DNA of 10,273 nt, taken from assembly GCA_003024985.2 (NCBI GenBank), contig PXIH01S0023267.1. One strand, 5' to 3'. Position 1 is the first letter of the stretch. Each line of letters begins with the position of its first letter. A program made the position numbers and the translations under genes. Source of the stretch: Euperipatoides rowelli (lineage: Eukaryota; Onychophora; Udeonychophora; Euonychophora; Peripatopsidae). Below are positions 1-7,468 of the stretch, piece by piece. Below the pieces are notes generated by a model. It was given only the letters and a program-made list of their open reading frames with translations, had not been told where the DNA came from and did not search any database.

Positions 1-45
1 ACATGTATTGCAGACGATTAAAAGATTTTAAAAATATTTCTATTC

Positions 46-65
46 CCAACTGGACAAAAAGTTGG
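46..65. repeat. Conserved hairpin CCAACT...AGTTGG, copy 1
   Basis: A six-base-pair stem with an eight-base loop. The same hairpin recurs in copy 2 at 8165-8184, where a G-to-T change beside the stem lengthens it to seven pairs. It lies near the visible edge of each repeat. Confidence 0.35.
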
Positions 66-1261
66 TACAATCGCCTTGGCCTAAAATAATAATACTTCTC
101 CATACAAGTTAGAGAGTATCCGCAATGGATAACCAAAAATATAAATATATTCAATCTTAAATTAAATGTCAGATTCGGGGGAGATAAAATAAAACAACAA
201 CGCCTCTCTATATCTTTAAATTTAGCAATGCATTATTTTATTTTTCAAAATCAAGCAATAATATTCCATAATTTTTTATTATGTTTAGTTTAACCAAATG
301 AAATTTATAAAAACTTTTATTATTGTGATTAAATATGATCCAAAAACCTGGAGATACGTAAATGTGTTGCTTGTAAAAAAAATAGATTTTGTGATATACT
401 CATCAGATTTAATGTAATTTTCAGGAAATATATTTTCAGCAAATAAATTAAATAATTAGTTGTATAGTTTATTTATTTTGTGGTTCTTTTTCCATCTTTA
501 TTAATAAGTGTATTTCAATGTTTGGAAAAACTAATAACTTACGTTACAAGTTTGCTTTGATGCAATGTTGATGGCTATCATGTTGATTCACACATGTAAA
601 AGCACGGAAAAGTCTGCACCAATCTGCACAGAATTTCATCTTTTCTTGTAGTAGATTCTCGACCAATTTGACCAGGACTTCGCCTTTCTGTCCGCGGCAA
701 AGTCCAGAGCAAATTAAAGAATGAAAATTGGACTATTTATACTATTTCTAAATACTGTAGAATTTTAACTCACACACAATCTTCTGCTTTGCTTTCATAG
801 GTTTAAACAAAATGATATCAGTGATTAGTTGACAGGTAACAGCTGACAGTGGTTAAAAACAATGACATAATCTTCTTAAACAGTGAGGATGATTTCTTTA
901 CTTTTGATTGGATGATGGCTTTTAAATATTCTGGGAAAACAATAACATAGGATTTATGGAAGTAGACAACATCATTTAATTAGTGATTTTTAATGATTTA
1001 TAAACATTTGGTTTTGTATAAAGTCTCTAGAATGGCAAATAAACAAAACAACAATAAAATTAGATAGCTTATTTATGATTGTAAACACAATAACAAGTAC
1101 TTTGTTTACATTGAAGAGGGTTTGATGACAGCAGGAATCCATTATTAGCTTTACCGTAAGTCAACATTGCAGCATACAATGAGACTAAAAGTTCATATTT
1201 CCAATTTTACGAAAAAACAAGTAATGTTAAATGACTTCAAATTGAAATAAATTATTTTTTT

Positions 1262-1374
1262 AAAACATCAGTCCATTATTCCAATATTTACAAAGTTCAT
1301 TAAATAACTGCACCTCAGGAAAATGACGTCATCAAATCAATTGGATAGCTTTTGAAAAGAAATAAAAAATAAAA
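1262..1374 (+). promoter_or_regulatory. Near-invariant block with CRE-type TGACGTCA, copy 1
   Basis: These 113 bases differ at only two positions from 9399-9511, against roughly 8% elsewhere in the repeat. The block contains the perfect palindrome TGACGTCA (1324-1331), the classical CREB/ATF binding site in animals, and then a purine-rich stretch. Low divergence could reflect a shared enhancer or promoter of the repeat, or a gene-conversion tract. No TATA or initiator is obvious next to it. That it is a regulatory element is inference from the motif and the conservation. Confidence 0.3.
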
Positions 1375-1720
1375 TGCACATTTTTGCATTCTATAACAAT
1401 TATTCCACGATGTTTAGGGTTTAACACCTTAAAATATATTCATTCTCCAAGTTTTTCTTAACAAAACCCCCATTAATATTTCATTTTCTTTTTATAAAAT
1501 AAAATATACAGTATAGGAACTATAACAATATAAAAAAAATCACCAAACAATTTCTAAAAAAATACAAAGTATTGTATTTTAAACCTTTTGACAAGTCATA
1601 ACAAACTATGAACATATAGTTTAAATAAATCAATTTAAACTCAATAATTTACATTTAGTAATTTAATAATCTATCAATAATATAAAAATAACAAATAATA
1701 TCAATCTCTCTCCTTTATGG

Positions 1721-1794
1721 CAGAGGATTAAATTTTCAGAACTTTCTTAATTACTATAAGAGTCACACTTTCAATTTATTAAATAAATTACCCT
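1721..1794 (+). repeat. 74-bp identical block of the 2-kb repeat, copy 1
   Basis: These 74 bases are identical to 9852-9925, with no substitution or gap that I can see. The block lies inside a repeat that otherwise differs by roughly one base in twelve. It has no coding potential and no motif I recognise. Either recent gene conversion or functional constraint would explain it. Confidence 0.5.
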
Positions 1795-2010
1795 GTGGTC
1801 TCTAAAATTATAGTAAAGCATATAATCAGGTAAGTACTAGATATAATACCAAATTAGTTTAAACTAGAGCTATACAAAATATCTATTTCTTTTAGTCACA
1901 AAGTTCTTATAGGTTATCTCATACAATTAATGTATTTTACACATACAGTTTATAATAAAAAACAAATAGTACATAGATTTGTATTTATTAATAGTAGTCT
2001 ATTTCTTTTA

Positions 2011-2329
2011 ACCTTTGCTAAATAAAATTTACTACTTTATTTAGGTTTTTGCTTTACTTCCAGCCAATATCCGACATATGGAGGGCCAACCAGGTAGCAA
2101 GTTATATATTGTTCATTGTTAAAAGAATACTGAAAATAGACTAATATCTATTTTAAAGATGGATATGGATTTAAATCCATTTATGTCACACCTCCATAAA
2201 CCGACCTCTAAGTGTGAAAAGGGGCAACAGCAAGAGAGAAAAGAGCTACCCTTTCTCCAACCAACATCCAAATAAACTCCTTTGACCTATTTAACCCAAG
2301 TGAAGCGAGTTAAAAATAGAAATGCTTAC
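2011..2329. other. Non-coding stretch with 16-bp palindrome
   Basis: No gene is visible here. The stretch holds a perfect 16-bp palindrome, ATGGATTTAAATCCAT (2165-2180), and a mildly GC-richer part (about 2190-2300). If the minus-strand exon at 2330-2466 is real, this would be intron sequence following its donor site. Confidence 0.5.
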
Positions 2330-2466
2330 CTTGAAAGCTAGGCATCAAAGTAATGAACTCTGATCCGTGCATATCAAGGAAACCTTTCAGGAAATTCCAC
2401 TAGTACGACTTTTCATCTCCATCTGAATTTAGTGGATTGGGTTCATTAAGTACAATCCTCTTTCTT
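2330..2466 (-). other. Possible spliced coding exon, one internal stop
   Basis: On the minus strand this 137-bp segment is preceded by a pyrimidine-rich tract ending TTTGTCTCTTTCAG and followed by CAAG then GTAAGC, both good animal splice signals. Between them one frame (one leading base, 45 codons, one trailing base) is open apart from a TAG at codon 22 (2402-2400). The peptide looks protein-like: a basic start (RKRIVLNEPNPL), then after the stop FLDMHGSEFITLMPSF. I do not recognise the family. It could be an exon of a host gene, a pseudo-exon, or a spliced accessory exon of the neighbouring element. An alternative reading is that coding starts at the internal ATG (MHGSEF) as a first coding exon, with the rest as 5' UTR. 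No partner exon is visible in the window. Confidence 0.35.
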
Positions 2467-2501
2467 CTGAAAGAGACAAAAACACACGAATGGAATTTCA
2501 C

Positions 2502-2515
2502 AAAAAAAAAAAAAA
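2502..2515 (+). repeat. A14 homopolymer
   Basis: Fourteen consecutive A on the + strand, read as T14 upstream of the minus-strand exon acceptor at 2467-2469. It may contribute to a pyrimidine-rich intron. There is no AATAAA just upstream on the + strand to support a retroposed poly(A) tail. Confidence 0.8.
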
Positions 2516-2571
2516 GATTACAGCAATTCTTTTAACAAAAGAATTAATACTTACAATAATAATTTACATAA

Positions 2572-2582
2572 ACGCATGCGCA
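2572..2582 (-). promoter_or_regulatory. NRF-1/Ewg-like palindromic site
   Basis: The minus strand reads TGCGCATGCGT, one base from the NRF-1 (fly Ewg) consensus of two GCGCA-type half-sites. It contains the perfect palindrome CGCATGCG (2573-2580). In such AT-rich surroundings, with CpG otherwise decaying, a double CpG motif is notable. It lies about 100 bp upstream (minus sense) of the putative exon at 2330-2466, with a possible splice donor GTAAGT (2554-2549) between, so it could mark a promoter and a short 5' UTR exon. Function is inference. Confidence 0.28.
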
Positions 2583-2639
2583 ATTTCTGATTACTGCCAC
2601 AAAAAAAAATAGATAAAGTAAGTAAAATAATAGTAAGAA

Positions 2640-2760
2640 GTTATAGTCTCAGTAATGATAGTCAAGTAATGATGGCCGTCAAGTTCATAGTTATAATTGT
2701 CATAGAAGTGAATGATGTCATAGTAATAATAGTCAAGTCAGCAATAATCAAAAAATAAAA
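2640..2760. repeat. Degenerate short repeat rich in AGTCAAGT/AATGAT
   Basis: The words AATGAT, TAGTCAAGT and GTCATAG recur imperfectly over about 120 bp. TAGTCAAGT occurs near 2658 and again near 2727. It resembles a decayed tandem microsatellite. No gene is visible in 2467-2785 apart from the sites listed. Confidence 0.35.
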
Positions 2761-2785
2761 AAATATTTTAATGGTAAAAAAAAAA

Positions 2786-3365
2786 TTATTTCTTTACATT
2801 TTTAAAACTCCTTAAGTAGTACCTATGAGAATTTAAGTGAGTATCCTCAAGTTCTAATACCTAAGGTAAGTTTAAAAGATTATTTACTCCTTCTACATAA
2901 GAAGATGGGGCAGGATCAAAGGGCTTTGGAGCAATTTCATCATGAATGGCCACACTATTATCCTCTTCGTCCTCATCATCAGGATAAGCTGACACAATTA
3001 TTTCATCATCATCTTCTAGGTCATCACACAACTATTCTCTCTTCTCCAGCTGTTTTCTCTGGCACAATAGATTCAGCTAATTTAGTAGGATGATCAAAAC
3101 TTGTTTCTAGTTTTCCATCCTGATTTGCTTTGTCCTCTTCCTTGTCACAGCTCTGATCAACATCCTCACTTTCCTCTTCTTCTTCATCTTCCTCATCTAT
3201 TGTAAGGAGAATTAATTTACCTTGAGAATTATAGAAAATATTAGTTTGTTCTGTCTCCTCTATAACTACATCTTTCTTATCCTTGAGAAAATATATTTCT
3301 GTATCCTCATCCACATCATAAAAAACTTCCCTGTCATTTAAGTGCTTTATTTTATCCACATAAGC
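2786..3365 (-). pseudogene. Possible integrase tail plus acidic C-terminal region
   Basis: The frame opens at 3365 with AYVDKIKHLND, which resembles the (H)VxRxK-type motif closing the integrase C-terminal region in Ty3/gypsy Pol proteins. About 105 residues follow with a strongly acidic cluster (run EEDEEEEESEDVD), to a TGA at 3026-3024. A one-base shift moves the coding look to the next frame (3025 to 2786), which continues acidic (PDDEDEEDN) to a TAG (2863-2861) and then about 24 further codons to a TAA. This suggests an ancestral acidic tail of roughly 190 residues. Long acidic tails are not standard in this family, so this may instead be a separate third ORF of the element or a captured host sequence. 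The integrase assignment rests on one short motif and is tentative. Confidence 0.4.
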
Positions 3366-3383
3366 TCATTTTACTATAGAGGG

Positions 3384-3400
3384 GTCTGACCGGGTCAGAC
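3384..3400. repeat. Inverted repeat GTCTGACC-G-GGTCAGAC
   Basis: Two perfect 8-base arms around a single central base. It sits in the short stretch that replaces the missing integrase core. It could be a hairpin, a protein-binding palindrome, or a footprint of a rearrangement. I know no family whose end it matches. Confidence 0.6.
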
Positions 3401-3488
3401 AATACCTGCTTACTAGAAAGCCAATCTGTTCCAATAAAGCATATTATTATTTACATTCTTGCAGTTAATATCTCAGTGTCTAGTTATT

Positions 3489-4130
3489 TCACTCATTCCT
3501 TTTCAACATTCCCCCTTCTAATATATAATGGAAGTCCGTCCTGACCACTTCCACTCCCCTCCTATGGGCTGACCCATTATAATGTTTGAACTGTTGGATA
3601 GCAAATACTATGGCCATGGCTTCACTCTCTATCGCCGCATAATTTCTTTTTGCCATATTCAATTTCTTACTGCATTAAGTTATGGGCTGAAAATCTCTCT
3701 CATCATTTATTTGCTCCAAAACCGCTGCTAATGATGCATCTGACTTGATGGCGGCAAAAGACTTATTAAAGTTTGGGTGGGCAAGCAATGGAGCACTAGT
3801 TTGACATAATTTTAGTTTCTGAAAAGCTTCTTCTGCTTCTGGACTCCAGTTTATTTTTACATTCCTTCTCTGTAAAAGATAGTACAGAGGTTCAGCTATT
3901 TCAGCAAAGTTATTGATAAATTTTCTATAAAGGTTAAGGCTTCCTAGGAAATTTCTAACATCACGAACTGGTGTAGGACGGGGAAGTTCCTGGACAGCAT
4001 GTACATTATCTATTAAGGGTTTATTGACCATGTGACCTAAAAATTTTATAGAGTGTAGGAAAAGTCTACATTTGGATGGTCTTTAAGCCATATTTACTTT
4101 TCTAAGAGCTTCAAAGACCTTTTTGAGAGT
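3489..4130 (-). pseudogene. pol: RT C-terminal part and RNase H of gypsy Pol, broken
   Basis: This frame carries the end of the RT palm/thumb and the RNase H domain. From 4130 it reads VFEALRKVNMA, meets a TAA (4085-4083), then KCRLFLHSIKFLGHMV (the KC...FLGH signature) and VRNFLGSLNLYRKFI. RNase H begins near WSPEAEEAF, with the first acidic site in SDAS. After a second TAA (3677-3675) it continues with NYAAIESEAMAIVFAIQQFKHY, which holds the family's catalytic Glu, and reaches VRTD near 3536 before homology fades and a TGA follows (3491-3489). It overlaps the preceding RT frame through a frameshift around 4110-4130. Known role of the family: copying the RNA genome into DNA and removing the RNA strand. 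The copy is inactive. Confidence 0.85.
3504..3519 (-). other. Polypurine tract followed by TGTTG (LTR-start-like)
   Basis: The minus strand reads AGAAGGGGGAA (3519-3509) and then TGTTG (3508-3504), the arrangement of a retroelement polypurine tract abutting the 5' end of an LTR. It lies just after the RNase H relic and overlaps the end of its open frame, so it may be chance. If real, a second LTR remnant starts here and runs toward 3360, with no clear CA end. Confidence 0.25.
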
Positions 4131-4904
4131 CTAAATGCTCTTCAGCAGTGTTAGTGTAAATGATGATATCATCAAGGTAGACCATTCTATGACCCTTCTT
4201 GATGACCTCACTCAAACATTCAGTTATTATCTGCTGAAAGACTGCACTGGACGTTTTTGAACCCTGAATCATCTTTGTGAAGCAGAATTTTCCAAATGGT
4301 ACTGAAAAAGAAAATCTTTCTTGCACTTTAAGGGAAAGCTTTATGTTAAAGTAGCCATTGTTTAAATCTAGACTACTAAACAAACAGGCACCATTAATAT
4401 TTTCTAGGATGTCATCTATCCTCATGATAGGATATTGGACTGGTTCAATTATCTGATTGATTTTGTGTAAATCAAGTACCATACATAGGTCGGTAGAGCC
4501 CCTCTTAGATATCAGAAGCACTGGGAAGTTCCATTGGCTTGAACATTTGCAAATAATATTAGCCTTCTTGAGCTGATCCAATGTCCTCCTAAGTGATTCA
4601 TAATAGCCATGAGGAAATCTGTACTGTTGTTGATAGATGGGAGTGTTACTGGTGAAGGTAGGTTCATAAGGTGTTACATTTGCTTCTGTTATTTTAGTAA
4701 CATCTTAAAATAAAATAATTCTGTTATTCTTAATGATTTGTTGTAATTCCCCTTTCCTATGATCACTTAATCCAAGTTCATTTATTTTGAATAAATCATA
4801 AAGAGTTTCATACTCAGACAATTCAGCATCCATTTGTAAAGAGTCACAACTAATTGGAGAGTGGTTGTTTAAAACTTCATCACAATATTCATAAGTATTG
4901 AAAG
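4111..4904 (-). pseudogene. pol: Reverse transcriptase fingers and palm of gypsy Pol
   Basis: In minus-strand order: LSDHRKGELQQIIKNN (the usual pre-RT linker), one in-frame TAA (4707-4705), then the conserved lead PIYQQQYRFPHGYYESL, LKKANIICKCSSQWNFPV, VLDLHKINQII, YPIMRIDDIL, FSSLDLNNGYF with the first catalytic Asp, a fingers/palm stretch ending SAVFQQIITECL, and YLDDIIIYTNTAEEHL with the catalytic YLDD. An early TGA (4113-4111) marks a frameshift into the RNase H frame. The usual LDLxSGY reads LDLNNGY and the usual PFGL box is altered (PFGKFCF...TKMIQGSK), so the enzyme may have been impaired even apart from the stop. Confidence 0.9.
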
Positions 4905-5215
4905 CATCAATAATAAATTCTACAGAATCATCAGGCAGGCATAATTTGGCTTTAGGATATTTTAGCAAATCATAGCCAATTATTATTTGATAACCTGCCC
5001 CTAGTTGTATTGGAGCTACACAAATTGGCTGTAAAAATGCACTCCTTCAATGCCTATATCCACTATAGTTTTATAACCAGTCATGGCTTATTTTGATAGT
5101 AACCATTGAAATGTACCTTTATAGAATTAATTTCATATTTACAATTATTAGTATTAATTTTGCATGGTTTATGAATTTTAGTATTATTTTTAGCAGAATT
5201 AGTAATAGTGGACTT
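4905..5215 (-). pseudogene. pol: Retropepsin-like protease, C-terminal half; no DTG/DSG
   Basis: The clear part is the C-terminal aspartic-protease motif: PICVAPIQLGAGYQIIIGYD followed by LLKYPKAKLCL, which corresponds to the family's (I/V)(I/L)G.DFL box. Just upstream, in a frame one base off, is TGYKTIVDIGIEG, and before that, in a third frame, CKYEINSIKVHFNG. The expected catalytic D(T/S)G triplet is not found in any of these frames, so the N-terminal part is deleted or mutated beyond recognition. It precedes RT in the same reading frame as the pre-RT linker. The family's role is cutting the Gag-Pol polyprotein during particle maturation. This copy is dead. Confidence 0.65.
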
Positions 5216-5224
5216 TTACTTGCT

Positions 5225-5624
5225 TTATTTAGTTCTTTTGTTTTTAGCCTTCCTCTTATTCTTTTTATTCTTTTTTGAAATTTTTAATTTTGGATGAGTT
5301 TGGTCCCCAATGGTGAGAGAAGTTTGGTCACTAGACAAGGAAATAGTTTGCTGAGCAGTGCGTAATTCTTCAGCGTATTTTACAGGCTTACTATGTTTTA
5401 ATATCTCCCATAAGTTTTTAGAGAGATATTGTGGAGGAAACTCATTTTTAACATTATTTACAATAATAGGGGAGGAGGGGGGGGGTGCCTTCTCATATAT
5501 TTTCAGAAATATTGATATGCCCCCTTTTCTTTATTTTATTTACAATCTTCCAACGTTCAGAATTATGTACAGAATTAATGTCAGCGTTTATTGGAGTAGA
5601 TATCATAATTATAATTATCATCAT
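5225..5624 (-). pseudogene. Linker between nucleocapsid and protease, Pro/Lys-rich
   Basis: Two frames look coding. The first runs 5624-5493 and includes HNSERWKIVNKIKKRGH. The second overlaps it and runs to 5225, starting near YEKAPPPSSPIIVNNV, through FPPQYLSKNLWEILKHSK, and ending in the strongly basic ISKKNKKNKRKAKNKRTK before a TAA (5227-5225). A one-base shift joins them near 5494. The proline run is encoded by nine consecutive C (G9 on the + strand, 5477-5485). I do not recognise a domain. The position suggests the Gag-Pol junction, and the basic end could have bound RNA or served in nuclear import, but that is inference. Confidence 0.4.
5477..5485 (+). repeat. G9 homopolymer in a G-rich tract
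   Basis: A nine-G run follows GGGGAGGA on the + strand, so 5469-5485 is almost pure G. It is the longest GC run in an AT-rich window. It encodes prolines on the minus strand. It could form a two-layer quadruplex, but has too few G3 tracts for a classical one. Confidence 0.75.
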
Positions 5625-5705
5625 TAATGTTTAACTTACTATTTTACCAAACAGTAGGATTTGATGGGTGGCCATAAATAGATCCTGCCCCTCGATTGTG
5701 ACTCT

Positions 5706-6053
5706 TTATTGTCGAGTGGCATTCCCGTTTAATAATGCCAGAATATTAGTGTTAATAATTGGTGTATCATTTTGACTAACAGTATTATTGTTACTGTTGG
5801 CAGTATTTAATCTTTGGCAACAATCTCTCTGAAAATGCCCTTTCTTATTACAAAAATAACACACAATAGGATTTTTGTTATTGGTTACAGTACGCTGTAC
5901 AGGTATATTTTGTACTAGCATATCAACTGTTTTCTGTAGTTCAATTATCTTTTGATTTTCACCAGGCTTAAATTGTGCAGTATTTACTTTAATCCAATTT
6001 CTAGAAAAAAATGGAAAATCTTTTTTGATTTCAATTGCTAATTTCACAGCTTC
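5706..6053 (-). pseudogene. gag: Gag nucleocapsid with one CCHC zinc knuckle
   Basis: The frame is open from 6053 and begins EAVKLAIEIKKDFPFF, the end of the capsid region. A linker of about 55 residues follows, then the zinc knuckle CYFCNKKGHFQRDC, which fits CX2CX4HX4C exactly. After it comes an Asn/Thr-rich tail to a TAA at 5708-5706. In Ty3/gypsy elements this domain binds the RNA genome and helps package it. One knuckle is normal for the group. The join to the upstream capsid frame is broken: TAG stands at 6056-6054 and the preceding coding look is in another frame. Confidence 0.88.
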
Positions 6054-6757
6054 CTATTAAACTTTTAGGCTTTTGACAAGAAAGCTCCATTCCAATTGCC
6101 AGACCTACTCCCTTCTTGTATTGATCCAAAATTATGGTGTTTATAACAGCAGGAGGGTAGTATTCAATCAATTGCAATGGCTTTGCTAGAGTCTCTAATC
6201 AATGTCGATAGGACACCATTGTTTCATGATGAAATTTTACACATAAAGGGAATGTCTCCAAACCACTCTCTGATCAGGCTTTTTAGAAAATATATGTATC
6301 ATTTCATCTAGTCTATCATTTAAATTTAGCTTATCATTGTTCTCCAATCCAGAGAAATAAATAGCTTTTGCTTTGCCGGTTATGTGTTTTTATAATATAC
6401 CACAAGCTTTATTTCGCTCCAACTGTTTTCTGCTGCTATAAGTCTAAAATGTTTGGAAAATCTTTCAATTTCCAGCTCATCACCCACTAAGTACTGGAAA
6501 CAGTTTATCATGGATTCAGGATTAGAGTTGATTAAAGAGAGTACTTCAATATGTACATTATTGTGTGCTGTAGTATGACTCGGTGGTTTAATTACATTGT
6601 TTAAATCAATAAAATTATTATGTTGCTCATTTGGATTAACAGAAGGTGGAGAAAAGACTGTATATGGAACATCACATTCCTGACAAACAGAATCCCTAAT
6701 ACATAAATCATTACGATTAAGCATTTCTGTATCTCTGGGAGTGATAATCATTTCACT
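6035..6757 (-). pseudogene. gag: Gag capsid region in three shifted frames
   Basis: Three fragments follow one another. The first (about 6757-6380) starts SEMIITPRDTEML and reaches ELEIERFSKHFRLIAAENSW, typical of the start of a gypsy Gag capsid, then stops (6382-6380). The second frame (6389-6237) continues with ITGKAKAIYFSGLENN, matching the family's (L)xGxAxxxYxxL box. The third (6240-6035) holds LETLAKPLQLIEYYPPAV and ILDQYKKGVGLAIGMELS, ending near PKSL, and has one internal TGA. Together they cover the capsid in the right order, with single-base shifts between them. In the family this protein forms the intracellular particle shell. No frame is intact. Confidence 0.75.
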
Positions 6758-6852
6758 CACATGGCCAATATGGGAGGGCTATTCATAACAGAATTAGGGT
6801 TAGCTACCCCCTCCCATAACAGTGTTACCTATACAGTCAACAAATCACTCTA

Positions 6853-7323
6853 AGCACCTTTGTCTCCTTTTATGCTGCTCATTTGACCACCTAATTCTTT
6901 TTTAACATTATCAATTTTATTATCATAAGTGTCACCTAAGTTTTGTATTTGCATACTCTCATGCTGATTTAAGTCTACAGTGCAACCTAGTGCTTGTATG
7001 CAGCTCCCTATTTATCACTGACATTCACTTAAATTATTAATAGTACCTACCAGAACATTGGATTGATCCCATATATCATTAATCTCACTAAATAAAACAC
7101 TAATCCTATTATTTAAACTACTAGTGTAACCCTCCTGATATTTAAATTCTCGTAACATCTCTACTAATCTTGCATTTAAGTGCTCGATTCTTAATTTATA
7201 ATCTTTGATCTCCTTAAATTGTATTACTAAGGAGTCATCAGATATTTCACTAATATTTTGTAAATTATTTGCTAAATTGCTTTCTACTTCTGTGGAAATA
7301 TCATTTTCACAGTCACCTTCCAT
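6853..7323 (-). pseudogene. gag: Gag N-terminal/leader ORF, coiled-coil-like
   Basis: Start taken at ATG 7323-7321 (context AAAATGG), beginning MEGDCENDISTEVES. The first 103 codons are acidic and heptad-like (for instance LRIEHLNARLVEMLREF), suggesting a coiled coil. Tandem stops TGA and TAA follow (7017-7012). The same frame then stays open for 53 more codons to a TAG (6852-6850), with similar composition (DNKIDNVKKELGGQMSSIKG). The double stop could be the true end of a small separate ORF, or decay within a long Gag N-terminus. I recognise no named domain. Position directly upstream of capsid makes a Gag leader most likely. Confidence 0.55.
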
Positions 7324-7436
7324 TTTTGATTTAAAAATATAAACAATATTTGACAAATTTATTAATATATATTAAATTCAAAACACAGATAATAATATTT
7401 TACTTACTTTGACCACAGAATAAACTATAGAGAGAC

Positions 7437-7468
7437 ACTGTTGCAAACCCTTTTCTTTGCATATAAAG
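7437..7468 (-). promoter_or_regulatory. Weak TATA plus initiator-like pair upstream of gag
   Basis: On the minus strand TATAT (7465-7461) is followed about 26 bases later by CAGT (7440-7437), which resembles an arthropod initiator. This is 115 bp upstream of the gag ATG. In AT-rich DNA such pairs arise by chance, so support is slight. Confidence 0.15.

Larger units (their letters stand above)
1..2010 (+). repeat. 2-kb direct repeat, copy 1 (possible long LTR)
   Basis: This stretch matches 8121-10273 in the same orientation along its whole length. The first 270 bases differ at roughly 20-25 positions by eye, and several blocks are almost unchanged. No coding frame of note is present. Indels against copy 2 include about 38 bp missing near 280-290, about 22 bp extra near 480-505, and about 130 bp missing near 1930. 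The left end is the window edge, so the true start is unseen. The right end is set only by where copy 2 leaves the window. The copies flank a Ty3/gypsy relic, so they may be its LTRs (the minus-strand 3' LTR here). A tandem duplication would look the same. Confidence 0.9.
2786..7323 (-). mobile_element. Ty3/gypsy-type LTR retrotransposon relic
   Basis: Gag, a CCHC nucleocapsid, protease, reverse transcriptase and RNase H follow in the canonical Metaviridae order on the minus strand, then a possible integrase tail. More than ten stops or frameshifts interrupt the frames, so the copy is inactive. The integrase core (HHCC and DDE domains) is absent: the space between RNase H and the tail is about 130 bp instead of roughly 1 kb. 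The coding relic is centred between the two 2-kb direct repeats. Order of domains (RT-RNase H before the integrase position) separates it from Ty1/copia elements. Confidence 0.85.

Noticed and set aside
2905-3093. Open frame of 62 codons on the + strand, His/Pro-rich
   Set aside because: It is antisense to the acidic coding relic on the minus strand; its His-rich look is the complement of Asp/Glu codons (GAT/GAA).
5093-5278. Hydrophobic 61-codon frame on the + strand that looks like a membrane protein
   Set aside because: It is the complement of the Asn/Lys-rich linker and protease relic; AT-rich antisense gives Phe/Ile/Leu runs.
5358-5627. 89-codon frame on the + strand
   Set aside because: Antisense to the linker region of the minus-strand element, with no recognisable domain.
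3373-7431. Shared 9-mer ACTATAGAG at about 3373 and 7423, as remnants of one short LTR pair
   Set aside because: Homology does not extend beyond the 9 bases, and many 9-mers repeat by chance in 10 kb of AT-rich DNA.
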